Assembly (NCBI GenBank): GCA_016287565.1 | Contig: JAEFAM010000006.1 | Coordinates: forward strand, 1 to 64,000 | DNA from: Clostridia bacterium | Lineage (GTDB): Bacteria; Bacillota; Clostridia; UBA1212; UBA1255 | Reading direction: 5' to 3' | Length of the DNA stretch: 64,000 nucleotides | In this document: positions 21,401 through 29,109 of the stretch, piece by piece | Numbering within the stretch: the first letter of the stretch is position 1 | How the letters are laid out: each line of letters starts with the position of its first letter | The notes under the pieces: generated by a model | Seen by the model: the letters and a program-made list of their open reading frames with translations, nothing else | What the model was told of the DNA's origin: nothing | Databases searched by the model: none | Position numbers and translations under genes: made by a program

Positions 21401-21558
21401 CCTATTTCACCAAGTACCGCATCAATCCCGCCGACCGGGAGTATGACGTCATTTACGTCAACGGCGACAATAATCTGGAGAATCTACGCACGGCAAACGA
21501 GACCTGGAAAGTCCAGATGACCGAAATCGAATTCAAGAAGCGTATGTTCGAGGAGTAA
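18460..21558 (+). CDS. Mod-like site-specific DNA adenine methyltransferase
   Basis: A beta-class N6-adenine methyltransferase with motif IV DPPY at 488-491 placed before the AdoMet motif DYFAGSGTTGHA at ~759-770, the order of type III Mod subunits. At 1032 residues it is much longer than classical Mod (~600-650). The extra part is a ~450-residue N-terminal region starting DKSDLDFGIYRIMNIRK, shared with large defence-associated methyltransferases. The region between the two motifs is likely target recognition and is noticeably AT-richer (positions ~19900-20800), hinting at domain exchange. It starts 12 bases after the helicase and ends 4 bases before the ATPase gene. It probably marks host DNA as self; the recognition sequence cannot be read from the gene. 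Confidence 0.88.
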   Translation: MSEKLQRFTDLMKQVFELDKSDLDFGIYRIMNIRKAEIEKFLTEGLPEKVRDTLAPFAQGNTDEIKARMAQIEQALGDVSVIPDSVPMKAEYLKLQKQLSEGTDLAALETDVYSALYSFFNRYYEEGDFISKRRYKEGVYAIPYEGEEVKLYWANQDQYYIKTSENFKDYTFVVDEYTVHFRLVDATTEQNNNKESADSKRVFMLFTEDEENYPGIKTFEYNEETKELIIHFIFDIPENKKKKYFDENYEAIRKYVFENHLPMWSDLLSSIPGNDTVDLLKKHLNGYVAKNTFDYFIHKDLRGFLTRELDFYIKSEIMHLDDLDTGNEARVETYLAKVKAIKRVGKIIIDFLAQIEDFQKKLWLKKKFVVETNWCMTLDKVDESFWPEIIANKAQIDEWIAMYAIDEVEPAIGVEGWTNPPSLDFLHQNQNLIIDTKHFNEDFKERLVASIDRLDDNTTGLMINGDNYHALTLLTEKYQKKVSCIYGDPPYNAKSSEILYKNSFKHSSWIAMMQNRLQLCADLKTERGAIITAIDENEGFNLSKLLDLMFPEWDKTVVTVLHNPAGVQGDNFSYSHEYAMFIFQKFKHVIGRKELEEKSTEPFRDWGPSGLRNPQGDTFYPIYVSLEGDRILGFGKACASDFHPGAQNIITKEHIEVYPIGDDGTEKKWVFARNSIEEVEDDLYPVKNGDIVQIYRDKSKGSFKTVWLDKKYYANIYGSKLFNNIMGSKRFDFPKSLYTASDCVYAVNEVQKNPAIILDYFAGSGTTGHAVVNLNREDHINRKYILIEMGEYFDTATKPRMQRVVYSDDWKDGKPQNRNTGVSQIIKYMRLESYEDALSNIELKDDNLQMHILFGEDYLIQYMLDLESKDSILNVSAFKDPFNYKMKITEKNECKERPVDLIETFNYLIGLTVTHHGAVSYFSAKPAADPAYEGAVELMKDLGGQYAFRQIEGTLPDGRRALVIWRIVSDNVLESNAALDAYFTKYRINPADREYDVIYVNGDNNLENLRTANETWKVQMTEIEFKKRMFEE

Positions 21559-21562
21559 TACG

Positions 21563-23266
21563 ATGATTAGAAAAATAGAGATAGACAGATTTAAGTCCAT
21601 TGAGCATGTAGAACTCAATCTTGGAAAAGTCAACGTTCTTGTTGGAGCCAACAATTCTGGGAAAAGTAGTATCTTACAAGCAATACAATTTGCAACATCT
21701 GTCGCACAAACCTCACAGTTGAGTCCATCTGCTCCTAAGTTTAAGAATAAAGATGCTTTGGCAACATCGGTCTACCCCAATCAGTTGATTTATTCGCCAG
21801 TAAAGGACCCGTACACATTAGCAAAAGGCGGGGTTTTGAAAGAAGACGAGGCGCAAGCTATTTGCGTTAAGATAGAAGATGAAACGGGAAAGAGCGTTAA
21901 GGCAACATTCCGTAAAGGAAAAAACAAAAATATATCCGCCAATTTCATCGGACATGAAATAGGGGATAAACTGCTATCTTTGGAGAATCCTTTTTGCATG
22001 TACGTTCCCGGTCTTGCAGGTATTCCATTCGAGGAAGAGATTCGTCCCGTTGGAGTTGTGCGTCGTATCTCTGCCAAAGGAGATTCAAATACCGTCTTCC
22101 GTAATGTTCTATACCGACTGTTCCAAAGCGAAACATGGGAGATCTTTATGCAAGACATAAGATCGATTTTCCCATATATCCAAATCAGCATTAACGCCAA
22201 AGAAGATACCGATGGATTGGTTGATGTTAGATTCCGATTTGATAATACTGATGAATACTTGCCCATTGATTTGGCCGGAACAGGCATTCTTCAAGCCATC
22301 CAAATAGCAGCGTACGTCAACTATTTCCGCCCTGAAATACTCTTGTTGGACGAGCCAGATTCCCATCTTCATCCAGATAATCAGAGGCTTTTGGCATCTA
22401 TGATGCTTCGTTTAGCAGACCGTGATGATACTACAATTATCATTTCTACTCACTCTCGTCATTTGATGGCTGCCCTAAGAGAAGATGCTACATTCTTTCT
22501 TGTCCATGATGGTTGCATTTCCGCAGATGCCTATGATCATTACGCAGGATTACTCGAATTGGGAGCGCTGGACGAATACGATGATATTCGAAATGGAAGG
22601 CTTCAATATGTTGTCCTGACAGAAGATTCTTCCCCTAAAAGTCGACGCTATTTGGAGAAAGTATTTGAGGCTTCTGGGTTCGCTTCAAATGAGTATAAAA
22701 TATACTCGTACAACAGTATTTCAAAGATTGATTCTGCCAAAACGTTTGCTCAGTTTTTGCTGGATTTAAATGAAAGTATCCGTGTCATTGTGTATCGCGA
22801 CAGAGATGGTTTGTACGATAACGAAGTTGAGCAGGAACGGCAAAAGATTGAGTTTAATGAGCGTGTGAAGTGCATTATTGCTGAGAAGAATGATATTGAG
22901 ATGTATTTCTGCAATAAAGAACACCTAAATAGCATCTGTGAAAAAATGGGACTAGTACATACGAATGAAGAATTACAAATCCTTATTGAAGAAGCAATTG
23001 CAGAATGCGAGGAAGAATCAAAGTCAAAATTCTATGCGCATAGGGTAGAAATCGCTCGAAGGTTATACGGTAATGATACCGGTGCTGCTATGGTTGAGGC
23101 AGAAAGAGAGTTTACAACCGATAGGCTAAAGTATATGTATGGGAAAAAACTATCAGGAGTAATAAGTAGCAAACTACAGCAGAAATTCGGTCAAAACATA
23201 AACATTTTTGATGCTTCACCTGCAATTCAGGACGAAAGATTAGTGACTCTCCACTCGGCAGCATAA
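21563..23266 (+). CDS. OLD-like ATPase with TOPRIM nuclease domain
   Basis: The 567-residue protein has an ABC/SMC-type ATPase head: Walker A GANNSGKSS (28-36), signature-like LAGTGILQAIQIA, Walker B ILLLDEPDSHLHP (Asp 263) and a switch His in ISTHSRH. A C-terminal TOPRIM-like domain follows, with Glu 354 in VVLTEDSS and the acidic pair D413/D415 in VYRDRDG. This is the OLD-family layout, a DNA nuclease controlled by ATP, found in many phage-defence systems (class 2 OLD, GajA-like). It lies between the methyltransferase (4 bases) and the Res-like helicase (18 bases). The gene is distinctly AT-rich compared with its operon partners, so it may have been acquired separately. It is likely an effector or sensor subunit. 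Confidence 0.85.
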   Translation: MIRKIEIDRFKSIEHVELNLGKVNVLVGANNSGKSSILQAIQFATSVAQTSQLSPSAPKFKNKDALATSVYPNQLIYSPVKDPYTLAKGGVLKEDEAQAICVKIEDETGKSVKATFRKGKNKNISANFIGHEIGDKLLSLENPFCMYVPGLAGIPFEEEIRPVGVVRRISAKGDSNTVFRNVLYRLFQSETWEIFMQDIRSIFPYIQISINAKEDTDGLVDVRFRFDNTDEYLPIDLAGTGILQAIQIAAYVNYFRPEILLLDEPDSHLHPDNQRLLASMMLRLADRDDTTIIISTHSRHLMAALREDATFFLVHDGCISADAYDHYAGLLELGALDEYDDIRNGRLQYVVLTEDSSPKSRRYLEKVFEASGFASNEYKIYSYNSISKIDSAKTFAQFLLDLNESIRVIVYRDRDGLYDNEVEQERQKIEFNERVKCIIAEKNDIEMYFCNKEHLNSICEKMGLVHTNEELQILIEEAIAECEEESKSKFYAHRVEIARRLYGNDTGAAMVEAEREFTTDRLKYMYGKKLSGVISSKLQQKFGQNINIFDASPAIQDERLVTLHSAA

Positions 23267-23284
23267 TGAAAAGATGGTGGAAAT

Positions 23285-26200
23285 ATGGCAAGAAGACAAA
23301 CAGCACCCACGCTTTCCTTTGACGATCAGTTGATCCTGTTCCGCTATTTCCTGCGGGAGTTGGGGATCGAATCTCTTGCGGAGATCAGCAAAAAACTGAA
23401 CACTACAGAGTACGAAGGCGTCAACGAAAGCGGAAATACATATTTCTTTGAATACATCGCTCGCATCAGCCGGTTAAACGGCGCAAGGGTGAGCGAGGAT
23501 CAACTGCGCCTTTATGACGAGAACATCTGCCGTCATACCCGCCAGATCAGCGAAAAACGCGGCGCCATCCGCTGGAAGTACTTTCAGTATCTCTCCCTGC
23601 TTTTTACGGAGATGTACCTGGATCGTTTTTTTAGCGACAAGGACGCATTCTGTAAGAGCCTGAACGAGTATCTTTCAGAAAAAGTGTCGGAAACGCTTGG
23701 GCTTTTGAACTTTGCTCCTTACACGACGGAGAAAATGAATAAACTGGCCTTCATGTGCGCCACCGGCAGCGGCAAGACGCTCATTATGCACGTGAATATC
23801 CTGCAGTTTATACACTATTTAAGCCGTGCAAAAAGGCTGAATAGTAATCTGTCCATCAACAAGATCATCGTGCTGGCACCCAATGAGGGAATGAGCCTGC
23901 AGCATCTGGACGAACTCGCCCTTTCTTCTGTTTCCGCCGCCATGTTTGAAAAAGACAGAGGCTTTATCACGCAGCGGGAAGACGTTATCGTCATTGATAT
24001 GAACAAGCTGAAGGAGGAAGGCAAGGTCAAAACGGTTTCCGTCGACAGCTTCGAGCAGAACAACCTTGTTCTGGTGGACGAAGGCCATCGTGGGCTTTCC
24101 GGCAACGTGTGGTATGAATATCGTACCAGACTGTCCCAGGATGGTTTCTCCTTCGAGTATTCTGCCACATTTAAGCAGGCGTTGAATGCCAATGCGACCG
24201 GCAACACGGCGAAGGCAAAAGAGGAACGGGCCCTGATGGAGGAATACGGGAAGTCCATTATCATGGATTTTTCCTACAAATATTTCTACGAGGATGGTTA
24301 CGGCAAAGACTACCGAATCTACAACCTGAAGGGCAGCATTGACGAAGAACAGCGTCATCTGTATCTGACAGGATGCCTGCTGTCCTTCTATCAGCAGATG
24401 AAACTTTTTAACACAGCCGAGACCGGTCTTGCCGAATTCAATATTGAAAAACCGCTGCTGGTTTTTGTGGGCAACCGCGTAACGGCGTCCACGTCCAAGG
24501 AAGAACTGACCGACGTAGAGGAAGTACTGGACTTCATTGACAAATTCGTCCGCAACAGAGCAACGTCCATTTCTCGTATCAAAGCCGTTCTCAGCGATGA
24601 CACGGGACTGATCGACGGAAGAGGCAATGAGCTGTTCTACGGGGATTTCTATGCTCTGCAGCATATCTTCGGAAATACGCCTGATCCGGCGGTCCTTTTT
24701 GAGGATATTCTCCGGACGGTCTTCAATTCCGATACCGGCGCCGAGGAACCGAGACTGCATCTGGAAAACATCAAACAGGTTGCAGGCGAGATCGGCTTGA
24801 AGATCGGAGAATACGGCGAGTATTTCGGTGTGATCAGCATCGGCGATACGGCAGGACTCATCAAAAACTGTGAACAGAAAGGGATCGTTGCAAAATCAGA
24901 GGAGTTTATATCTGAATCTCTGTTCCGTGCGATCAACCAAAAGGATTCCCGCATCAAAGTACTGATCGGATCCCGCAAGTTTACCGAGGGATGGAACAGC
25001 TGGCGTGTTTCCACCATGGGCCTTATCAACTTTGCCAAAGGAGAGGGATCGCAGGCGATCCAACTTTTCGGACGCGGCGTGCGCCTGAAGGGCTATCAGG
25101 GCTGTCTGAAACGCTCCCGCAAACTGGATAACCGTAGTGTTGTCGCTCCGAGAGATATCGAAGTGCTGGAGACGTTGACCATTTTCGGCGTCAAGGCGCA
25201 GTATATGGAGGATTTCAAGAAGTATCTTGAACTGGAAGGCGCTCCGACGAACGATAATATTCTGGAATTCCGCCTTCCTGTGATCAGCAGATATGAGGAA
25301 GCGAAGGATAAGCGCCTTCACGTGATCAAGGTGAAAGACGGCGCCAATTTCAAGAAACAGGCAAAAAGGTTGATCCTTGATGCACCCGATGAGGGTTTCT
25401 TGCGCTATTTGCTGAGAAGTAAAACGGTCATCGATTGTCGCAGCAAGATTCAGACAATAGACTCCACATTCAGCATGAAGATCGAATCTGAGCCGGAAGA
25501 GCATACGCTGCCGGATGATAAACTGGCTTTTCTGGATTATGAGCGGATCTTTGAGGAACTTGAACAGTATAAAAACGAGAAGTTCTATTTCAATATCAGT
25601 ATCGTCAAGGAAAACCTGATCAAGATTCTTTGCACGGATGGCTGGTACTCGCTCCTGATCCCGAAAAATCATTTGGAAATTGACTCTATTCCCAAGCTGG
25701 ATGCGGCGACGGATTACGCGATCATGGCGCTGAAATCATATATGGACAAGTTCTTCAAATACGAAAAAGAACGCTGGGAAGCTCCCAGGCTGGAGTATGC
25801 CGTGCTGGATGCGTCGGATAACAATTTCGTTGATGAATATGCCATCACGTACGCTCAGCAGAGTGAGCTGGATCACACCGGAGACGAGCTGGAAACGTTC
25901 ATTTCGGATATCAGCGCCATACTGGATCAGAACGGCGGGCTTGATGAGTACGAAAAAGACGCATTCCACGGTCGAATGGTGCTCTTTGATTTCCGCTCCC
26001 ACTTGTATGCGCCGCTGATCTGCCTCCAAAAGAGCAATCTCAAAATTCAGGTCTCTCCCGTCAGCCTAAATGAAGATGAAAAGAGATTCGTTGATTTGCT
26101 GAAAGATTATGTGGACAGACACGGTGATCGCTTAAAGGGTAAGTCCCTGTACCTGCTCCGCAACAAGAGCAAAGTGGGAATGGGATTCTTTGAGGCGGGG

Positions 26201-26539
26201 AACTTCTATCCGGATTACATTCTTTGGATCGATGATGAGAAGACGCAGTACATCTCGTTTATTGATCCGAAGGGCTTGATGCATATTCGTCCGGATGATC
26301 CGAAGATCCAATTCTATAAGACGATCAAGGAGCTGGAAGCGCGGCTTGCTCCTACAGCGCAGGAAAAAACCATTGTGCTGAATTCGTTTATCATGAGCGG
26401 CACGCCGTCCTCTGATCTTCGTCTTTGGTGGAGCACGCCGGAAGTTGAGGCAAACAAGGCGTACCGCGAAGCGCGAAACGTCTACACTCTGGACGATCCG
26501 GAGTGCGTTGAGGCGATGATAGAGAAGATTTTGAAATAA
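23285..26539 (+). CDS. Res-like type III helicase with C-terminal nuclease signature
   Basis: A DEAD/DEAH superfamily 2 protein of 1084 residues, similar in plan to the Res subunit of type III restriction enzymes. Motif I CATGSGKTL (Lys 164), motif II LVDEGHRG (Asp 265, so DEGH instead of DEAH), motif III EYSATF, and motif VI AIQLFGRGVRLKG (Arg 597) are clear. Near the C-terminus FYPDYILW (Asp 977) followed by FIDPKG (Asp 994, Lys 996) fits a PD-(D/E)XK endonuclease core with the D-x-K variant. It is the last gene of the tight operon and is followed by a strong stem-loop. Paired with the Mod-like enzyme it could form a restriction complex; having a second, SNF2-type motor in the same operon is unusual for plain type III systems. 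Confidence 0.85.
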   Translation: MARRQTAPTLSFDDQLILFRYFLRELGIESLAEISKKLNTTEYEGVNESGNTYFFEYIARISRLNGARVSEDQLRLYDENICRHTRQISEKRGAIRWKYFQYLSLLFTEMYLDRFFSDKDAFCKSLNEYLSEKVSETLGLLNFAPYTTEKMNKLAFMCATGSGKTLIMHVNILQFIHYLSRAKRLNSNLSINKIIVLAPNEGMSLQHLDELALSSVSAAMFEKDRGFITQREDVIVIDMNKLKEEGKVKTVSVDSFEQNNLVLVDEGHRGLSGNVWYEYRTRLSQDGFSFEYSATFKQALNANATGNTAKAKEERALMEEYGKSIIMDFSYKYFYEDGYGKDYRIYNLKGSIDEEQRHLYLTGCLLSFYQQMKLFNTAETGLAEFNIEKPLLVFVGNRVTASTSKEELTDVEEVLDFIDKFVRNRATSISRIKAVLSDDTGLIDGRGNELFYGDFYALQHIFGNTPDPAVLFEDILRTVFNSDTGAEEPRLHLENIKQVAGEIGLKIGEYGEYFGVISIGDTAGLIKNCEQKGIVAKSEEFISESLFRAINQKDSRIKVLIGSRKFTEGWNSWRVSTMGLINFAKGEGSQAIQLFGRGVRLKGYQGCLKRSRKLDNRSVVAPRDIEVLETLTIFGVKAQYMEDFKKYLELEGAPTNDNILEFRLPVISRYEEAKDKRLHVIKVKDGANFKKQAKRLILDAPDEGFLRYLLRSKTVIDCRSKIQTIDSTFSMKIESEPEEHTLPDDKLAFLDYERIFEELEQYKNEKFYFNISIVKENLIKILCTDGWYSLLIPKNHLEIDSIPKLDAATDYAIMALKSYMDKFFKYEKERWEAPRLEYAVLDASDNNFVDEYAITYAQQSELDHTGDELETFISDISAILDQNGGLDEYEKDAFHGRMVLFDFRSHLYAPLICLQKSNLKIQVSPVSLNEDEKRFVDLLKDYVDRHGDRLKGKSLYLLRNKSKVGMGFFEAGNFYPDYILWIDDEKTQYISFIDPKGLMHIRPDDPKIQFYKTIKELEARLAPTAQEKTIVLNSFIMSGTPSSDLRLWWSTPEVEANKAYREARNVYTLDDPECVEAMIEKILK

Positions 26540-26542
26540 TAT

Positions 26543-26582
26543 ATCGATAGCTTCTGCTCCTCGTCGAGCAGAAGCTATCGAT
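26543..26582 (+). terminator. 17-bp perfect stem-loop ending the defence operon
   Basis: ATCGATAGCTTCTGCTC pairs perfectly with GAGCAGAAGCTATCGAT around a six-base loop, four bases after the operon's last stop. There is no T-run behind it, so it may stabilise the mRNA 3' end or act as a boundary element and not as a classical terminator. Confidence 0.6.
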
Positions 26583-26630
26583 GACCGTTTAGAGCAACTC
26601 CTCGCCGTGTGCGATGAATGAGGTGAAACT

Positions 26631-26810
26631 ATGCAGGATAATAATATGGACAGGCATTTTACGGGAATGTTCAATATTGGTGGAGAAGAAATAGCAGGCG
26701 ATTTAATCTACAATATAGAGAGTGGTGTTACGCTAGGTTCTTTTTTCATTTCGATTCTCCTTTTTTGTCATGCTTTTCATCTACAAATAAGATTTGTCGA
26801 TGGCAGATGA
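26631..26810 (+). pseudogene. Truncated N-terminus resembling an ApeA-type protein
   Basis: A 59-codon frame starts at ATG 26631 behind a GAGGTG ribosome site. Its first 38 residues (MDRHFTGMFNI, EEIAGDLIYNIESG, VTLGSF) fit the N-terminal domain of ApeA/HEPN anti-phage proteins, where a short 'G.f.l......i.G.l.y....g..l...GsF' pattern recurs. After about 26740 the frame runs through sequence that belongs to a reverse-strand leader, so the gene is cut. I read it as the stump of a second abortive-infection gene in the island. The family match is from memory of a short stretch and therefore tentative. Confidence 0.4.
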
Positions 26811-26903
26811 ACGGGCAGACAATTCTCATATGTGCGACCTCTTTCGGCAAATCGACCTCCTACCGATCGTCCGAATGCTTCTAAACCTATGGGGCATCTT
26901 CAT
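26708..26903 (-). pseudogene. Three coupled tiny ORFs, the last truncated
   Basis: On the reverse strand a 25-codon frame (ATG 26903, AGGAGG upstream) overlaps a 27-codon frame (ATG 26829, MRIVCPFICHRQ...) by ATGA. That frame in turn overlaps, by ATGA, a frame starting at ATG 26749 (MKKEPSV) with an AAGGAG site, which ends after about 13 codons. The third frame is probably the start of a real gene whose body was lost where it meets the ApeA-like stub. A 17-19 base phrase, AAATCGACCTCCTA, occurs at ~26849 and ~26906. No function is assigned. The remaining bases to 27081 show no gene. Confidence 0.4.
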
Positions 26904-27081
26904 AAAATCGACCTCCTATCGACCTCATAAGCACTCGAAAACCGGTATTTTTTCAATCTTCCCGTAATAGCAGGCGTATCGGATCAAAGAGTCGGGTGAG
27001 CGTGCGAAAATCCTTTCATTTTCAGGGCTTTCTGGGGCTTTAACCGACCTCGTGAAGCACTGTTTTCCTCTATCTTCCTAA

Positions 27082-27351
27082 ACACGTAGGCTCCTCTGCC
27101 TCTCCAACGCCGGTTCCCTCACCGACGTTGCCCCGCTGGCCGAACTGGAGGAGCTCGAGGTGCTGGTTCTGGGTCAGACCGTGAAGATCCACGACTATTC
27201 CGCGCTGGCGAAACTTAAAAATCTTAAGGTGCTGGGGATCTGCGCTTCGCCCGTCAGCCGGAGTACGACCATAAAGGTGACCGACCTGGAATTTATCAAA
27301 GAAATGCCCTCGCTGGAATACGTTGACCTCGCCGGCGTCAGGCTGATCTGA
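27082..27351 (+). pseudogene. 3' fragment of a leucine-rich-repeat protein
   Basis: An open frame without a start continues from a stop at 27079 to TGA 27349-27351. It reads LTDVAPLAELEELEVLVLG, YSALAKLKNLKVLGI and FIKEMPSLEYVDLAGVRLI, three leucine-rich repeats of about 22-24 residues. Base composition switches back to host-like GC-rich at ~27082, exactly where the repeats begin. An internal GTG at 27160 is unlikely to be used. It is probably the rest of the gene whose promoter and first 25 codons lie at 13415-13556. Confidence 0.7.
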
Positions 27352-27365
27352 GCAGGATTCCCCAC

Positions 27366-27394
27366 TTGACAATTGCCCGCCTTTCGGGTATGTT
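27366..27394 (+). promoter_or_regulatory. Promoter of the one-carbon operon
   Basis: Consensus TTGACA at 27366-27371, 17-base spacer and TATGTT at 27389-27394. The first gene starts at 27485, leaving a ~85-base leader containing a short 43-codon frame from ATG 27400 of doubtful reality. Confidence 0.75.
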
Positions 27395-27484
27395 AGAGTA
27401 TGAAAATCGAGGAGAAAAAAACGGAAAATCCAGCGGCATCCGTTACATCCAGATCAGCGCCGTTGCCGCCCGGCATGGTGACCT

Positions 27485-28309
27485 ATGACACCTACAAAAA
27501 ACCGCATCCGACCCGCCGGTTTCCACGTTGAACTCATACCGCCGAAGCAGGATTCTCAGAAGCTGGAAGACGATCTTCAGCTGTTCGCTTCGAAATTTGA
27601 GCGCGTGATGGCAAGCGGCTTTACGGCGTCCATCACCGACAACGCCATGGGTCTTCTGGCATTTCAGGGCCACGAATGCATCGAGGAACTGGGGCTCCGG
27701 GCGCGCCCCGGCCAGGTCCTTATCCACCTGAACACTTTCCATACAAAACAAAATCTTGACGAGATCCTCACCGCCTGCGAAAGGCTGGGGATAAATTCCG
27801 TGCTGGCCATCAGCGGAGACGGTTCCCCGAGATTGCCCAAGCTGCTGCCTTCCGACGTGGAAGCAGAAGGCGTGGCGTCGGTGACCTCCGTGGAATTGAC
27901 CAGGTACATCCGGAAACACTACCCCTCGTTCACCGTGGGCGTGGCCTTCAACCCCTACGAACCGGAAGCAGATGAATTCGAAAAGCTGAAGAGGAAGCTT
28001 GACGCAGGCGCCTCTTTCGTTATCACCCAGCCCATCATCGAGAAAAACGCCGTCACTGACAGGATGCTCGAAAAATACCCTGTACTGCCTGTGTTCATCG
28101 AGGCCTGGATGTCCAAAAAGCTTTTCCTGCTCTCCGACGTGGTGGGTTATCCCATCCCCGAAGACGCGGCCTTCGACCCGCTGGCAACGCTCGATCAGTT
28201 GCGGGGCTTCTATCCCGACTGCGGGCTTTACCTTTCTCTCGTGGGATTCAAGACCCAGTACGAGGCCATCGAAGCCATGGCTGCGGCAGAAAAGGAGGCG
28301 GCGGAATGA
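27485..28309 (+). CDS. metF: Methylenetetrahydrofolate reductase family protein
   Basis: The 274-residue protein fits the MetF barrel: FHVELIPPKQ at the N-terminus (the conserved Glu of the E(x)PP motif), SITDNAMG, the folate and flavin strand VLAISGDGSPR, VAFNPYEPE, a GASFVITQP strand near 178 and VFIEAWM. It would reduce 5,10-methylene-THF to 5-methyl-THF using FAD. It ends in an ATGA overlap with etfB, so electrons may be delivered through the electron-transfer flavoprotein instead of NADH; this is an inference from gene order. No strong ribosome site is seen before ATG 27485, and translation may depend on the leader frame from 27400 that ends inside the gene. Confidence 0.8.
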   Translation: MTPTKNRIRPAGFHVELIPPKQDSQKLEDDLQLFASKFERVMASGFTASITDNAMGLLAFQGHECIEELGLRARPGQVLIHLNTFHTKQNLDEILTACERLGINSVLAISGDGSPRLPKLLPSDVEAEGVASVTSVELTRYIRKHYPSFTVGVAFNPYEPEADEFEKLKRKLDAGASFVITQPIIEKNAVTDRMLEKYPVLPVFIEAWMSKKLFLLSDVVGYPIPEDAAFDPLATLDQLRGFYPDCGLYLSLVGFKTQYEAIEAMAAAEKEAAE

Positions 28310-29109
28310 GGATCGCAGTTTGCATCAAACAGGTCCCTGCCACCACGGACGCCAGGATCGATCCCGAGACCAAAAGGATCATTAGGGAAGGGACGAAAGC
28401 AGTGATGAATCCCTTCGACCTGTACGCCGTGGAAGAGGCGCTCAGGCTGCGTGAACGGGCGGGGGGAGAAGTGATCGTGCTGTCAATGGGACCCGACAGC
28501 GCCAGAAACGTCCTGACCGAGGCGTTGTCAATGGGCGCCGACCGCGCCTTCCTGCTCTGCGACAGGAAGTTCGCCGGGTCCGACACCTGGGCAACGAGTT
28601 ACGCATTGTCCAGGGCCATCGAGACCATCGGCGGCGTTGACCTCATCATCTGCGGAAAGCAGGCCGTGGACGGCGACACCGCGCAGGTGGGACCGGGCAT
28701 TGCCGCGAAACTGGATATCATGCAGGCCGCCAACGTGTCGAAAGTGGAGGAGATCGGGGATGATCATATCACTGTCTTCCGTACGGACGAGACGGGTTAC
28801 GACGTGCTGAAACTGCGACTGCCCGCGCTCATAACGGTGCTGAAAGACATAAACGTGCCCAGGATCCCCACGCTCAGGAACGCCAGGCGGGCAAGGGCCG
28901 CGGAGATAACGCTGTGGAAGCCGGAAGATATTGGCGCGGATCCGGACAAGCTCGGGCTCGCTGCTTCTCCTACGAGAGTGGTCAAAACGGAGCCTCCGGC
29001 ATTGCGCGGCGCGGATACGCTGCTGATCGAGGGAGATCCTGCGGACGCGGCGAAGGCGCTGGCTGATGAGATATTGCGCAGAGGATTGCTGGAAAGGGGG
29101 AGCGTATGA
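28306..29109 (+). CDS. etfB: Electron transfer flavoprotein subunit beta
   Basis: A 267-residue EtfB. It starts MRIAVCIKQVPAT, has the family signature NPFDLYAVEEALRL near 38-51, the nucleotide loop VLSMGPDSA, and DLIICGKQAVDGDTAQVG near 118-132, all standard. It overlaps metF and etfA by four bases each (ATGA), so the three are translationally coupled. With EtfA it forms an FAD-containing heterodimer that carries electrons between dehydrogenases. Whether it is a bifurcating type cannot be settled by eye. Confidence 0.93.
   Translation: MRIAVCIKQVPATTDARIDPETKRIIREGTKAVMNPFDLYAVEEALRLRERAGGEVIVLSMGPDSARNVLTEALSMGADRAFLLCDRKFAGSDTWATSYALSRAIETIGGVDLIICGKQAVDGDTAQVGPGIAAKLDIMQAANVSKVEEIGDDHITVFRTDETGYDVLKLRLPALITVLKDINVPRIPTLRNARRARAAEITLWKPEDIGADPDKLGLAASPTRVVKTEPPALRGADTLLIEGDPADAAKALADEILRRGLLERGSV

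Noticed and set aside
15625-26539. Complete DISARM or BREX system
   Set aside because: DrmA, DrmB and DrmC, or BrxC, PglZ and Lon-like proteins are not present; only individual motor and methylase parts resemble those systems.
27400-27531. 43-codon frame from ATG 27400 overlapping the start of metF
   Set aside because: It is out of frame with metF and low in recognisable content; it could be a leader peptide but cannot be supported.
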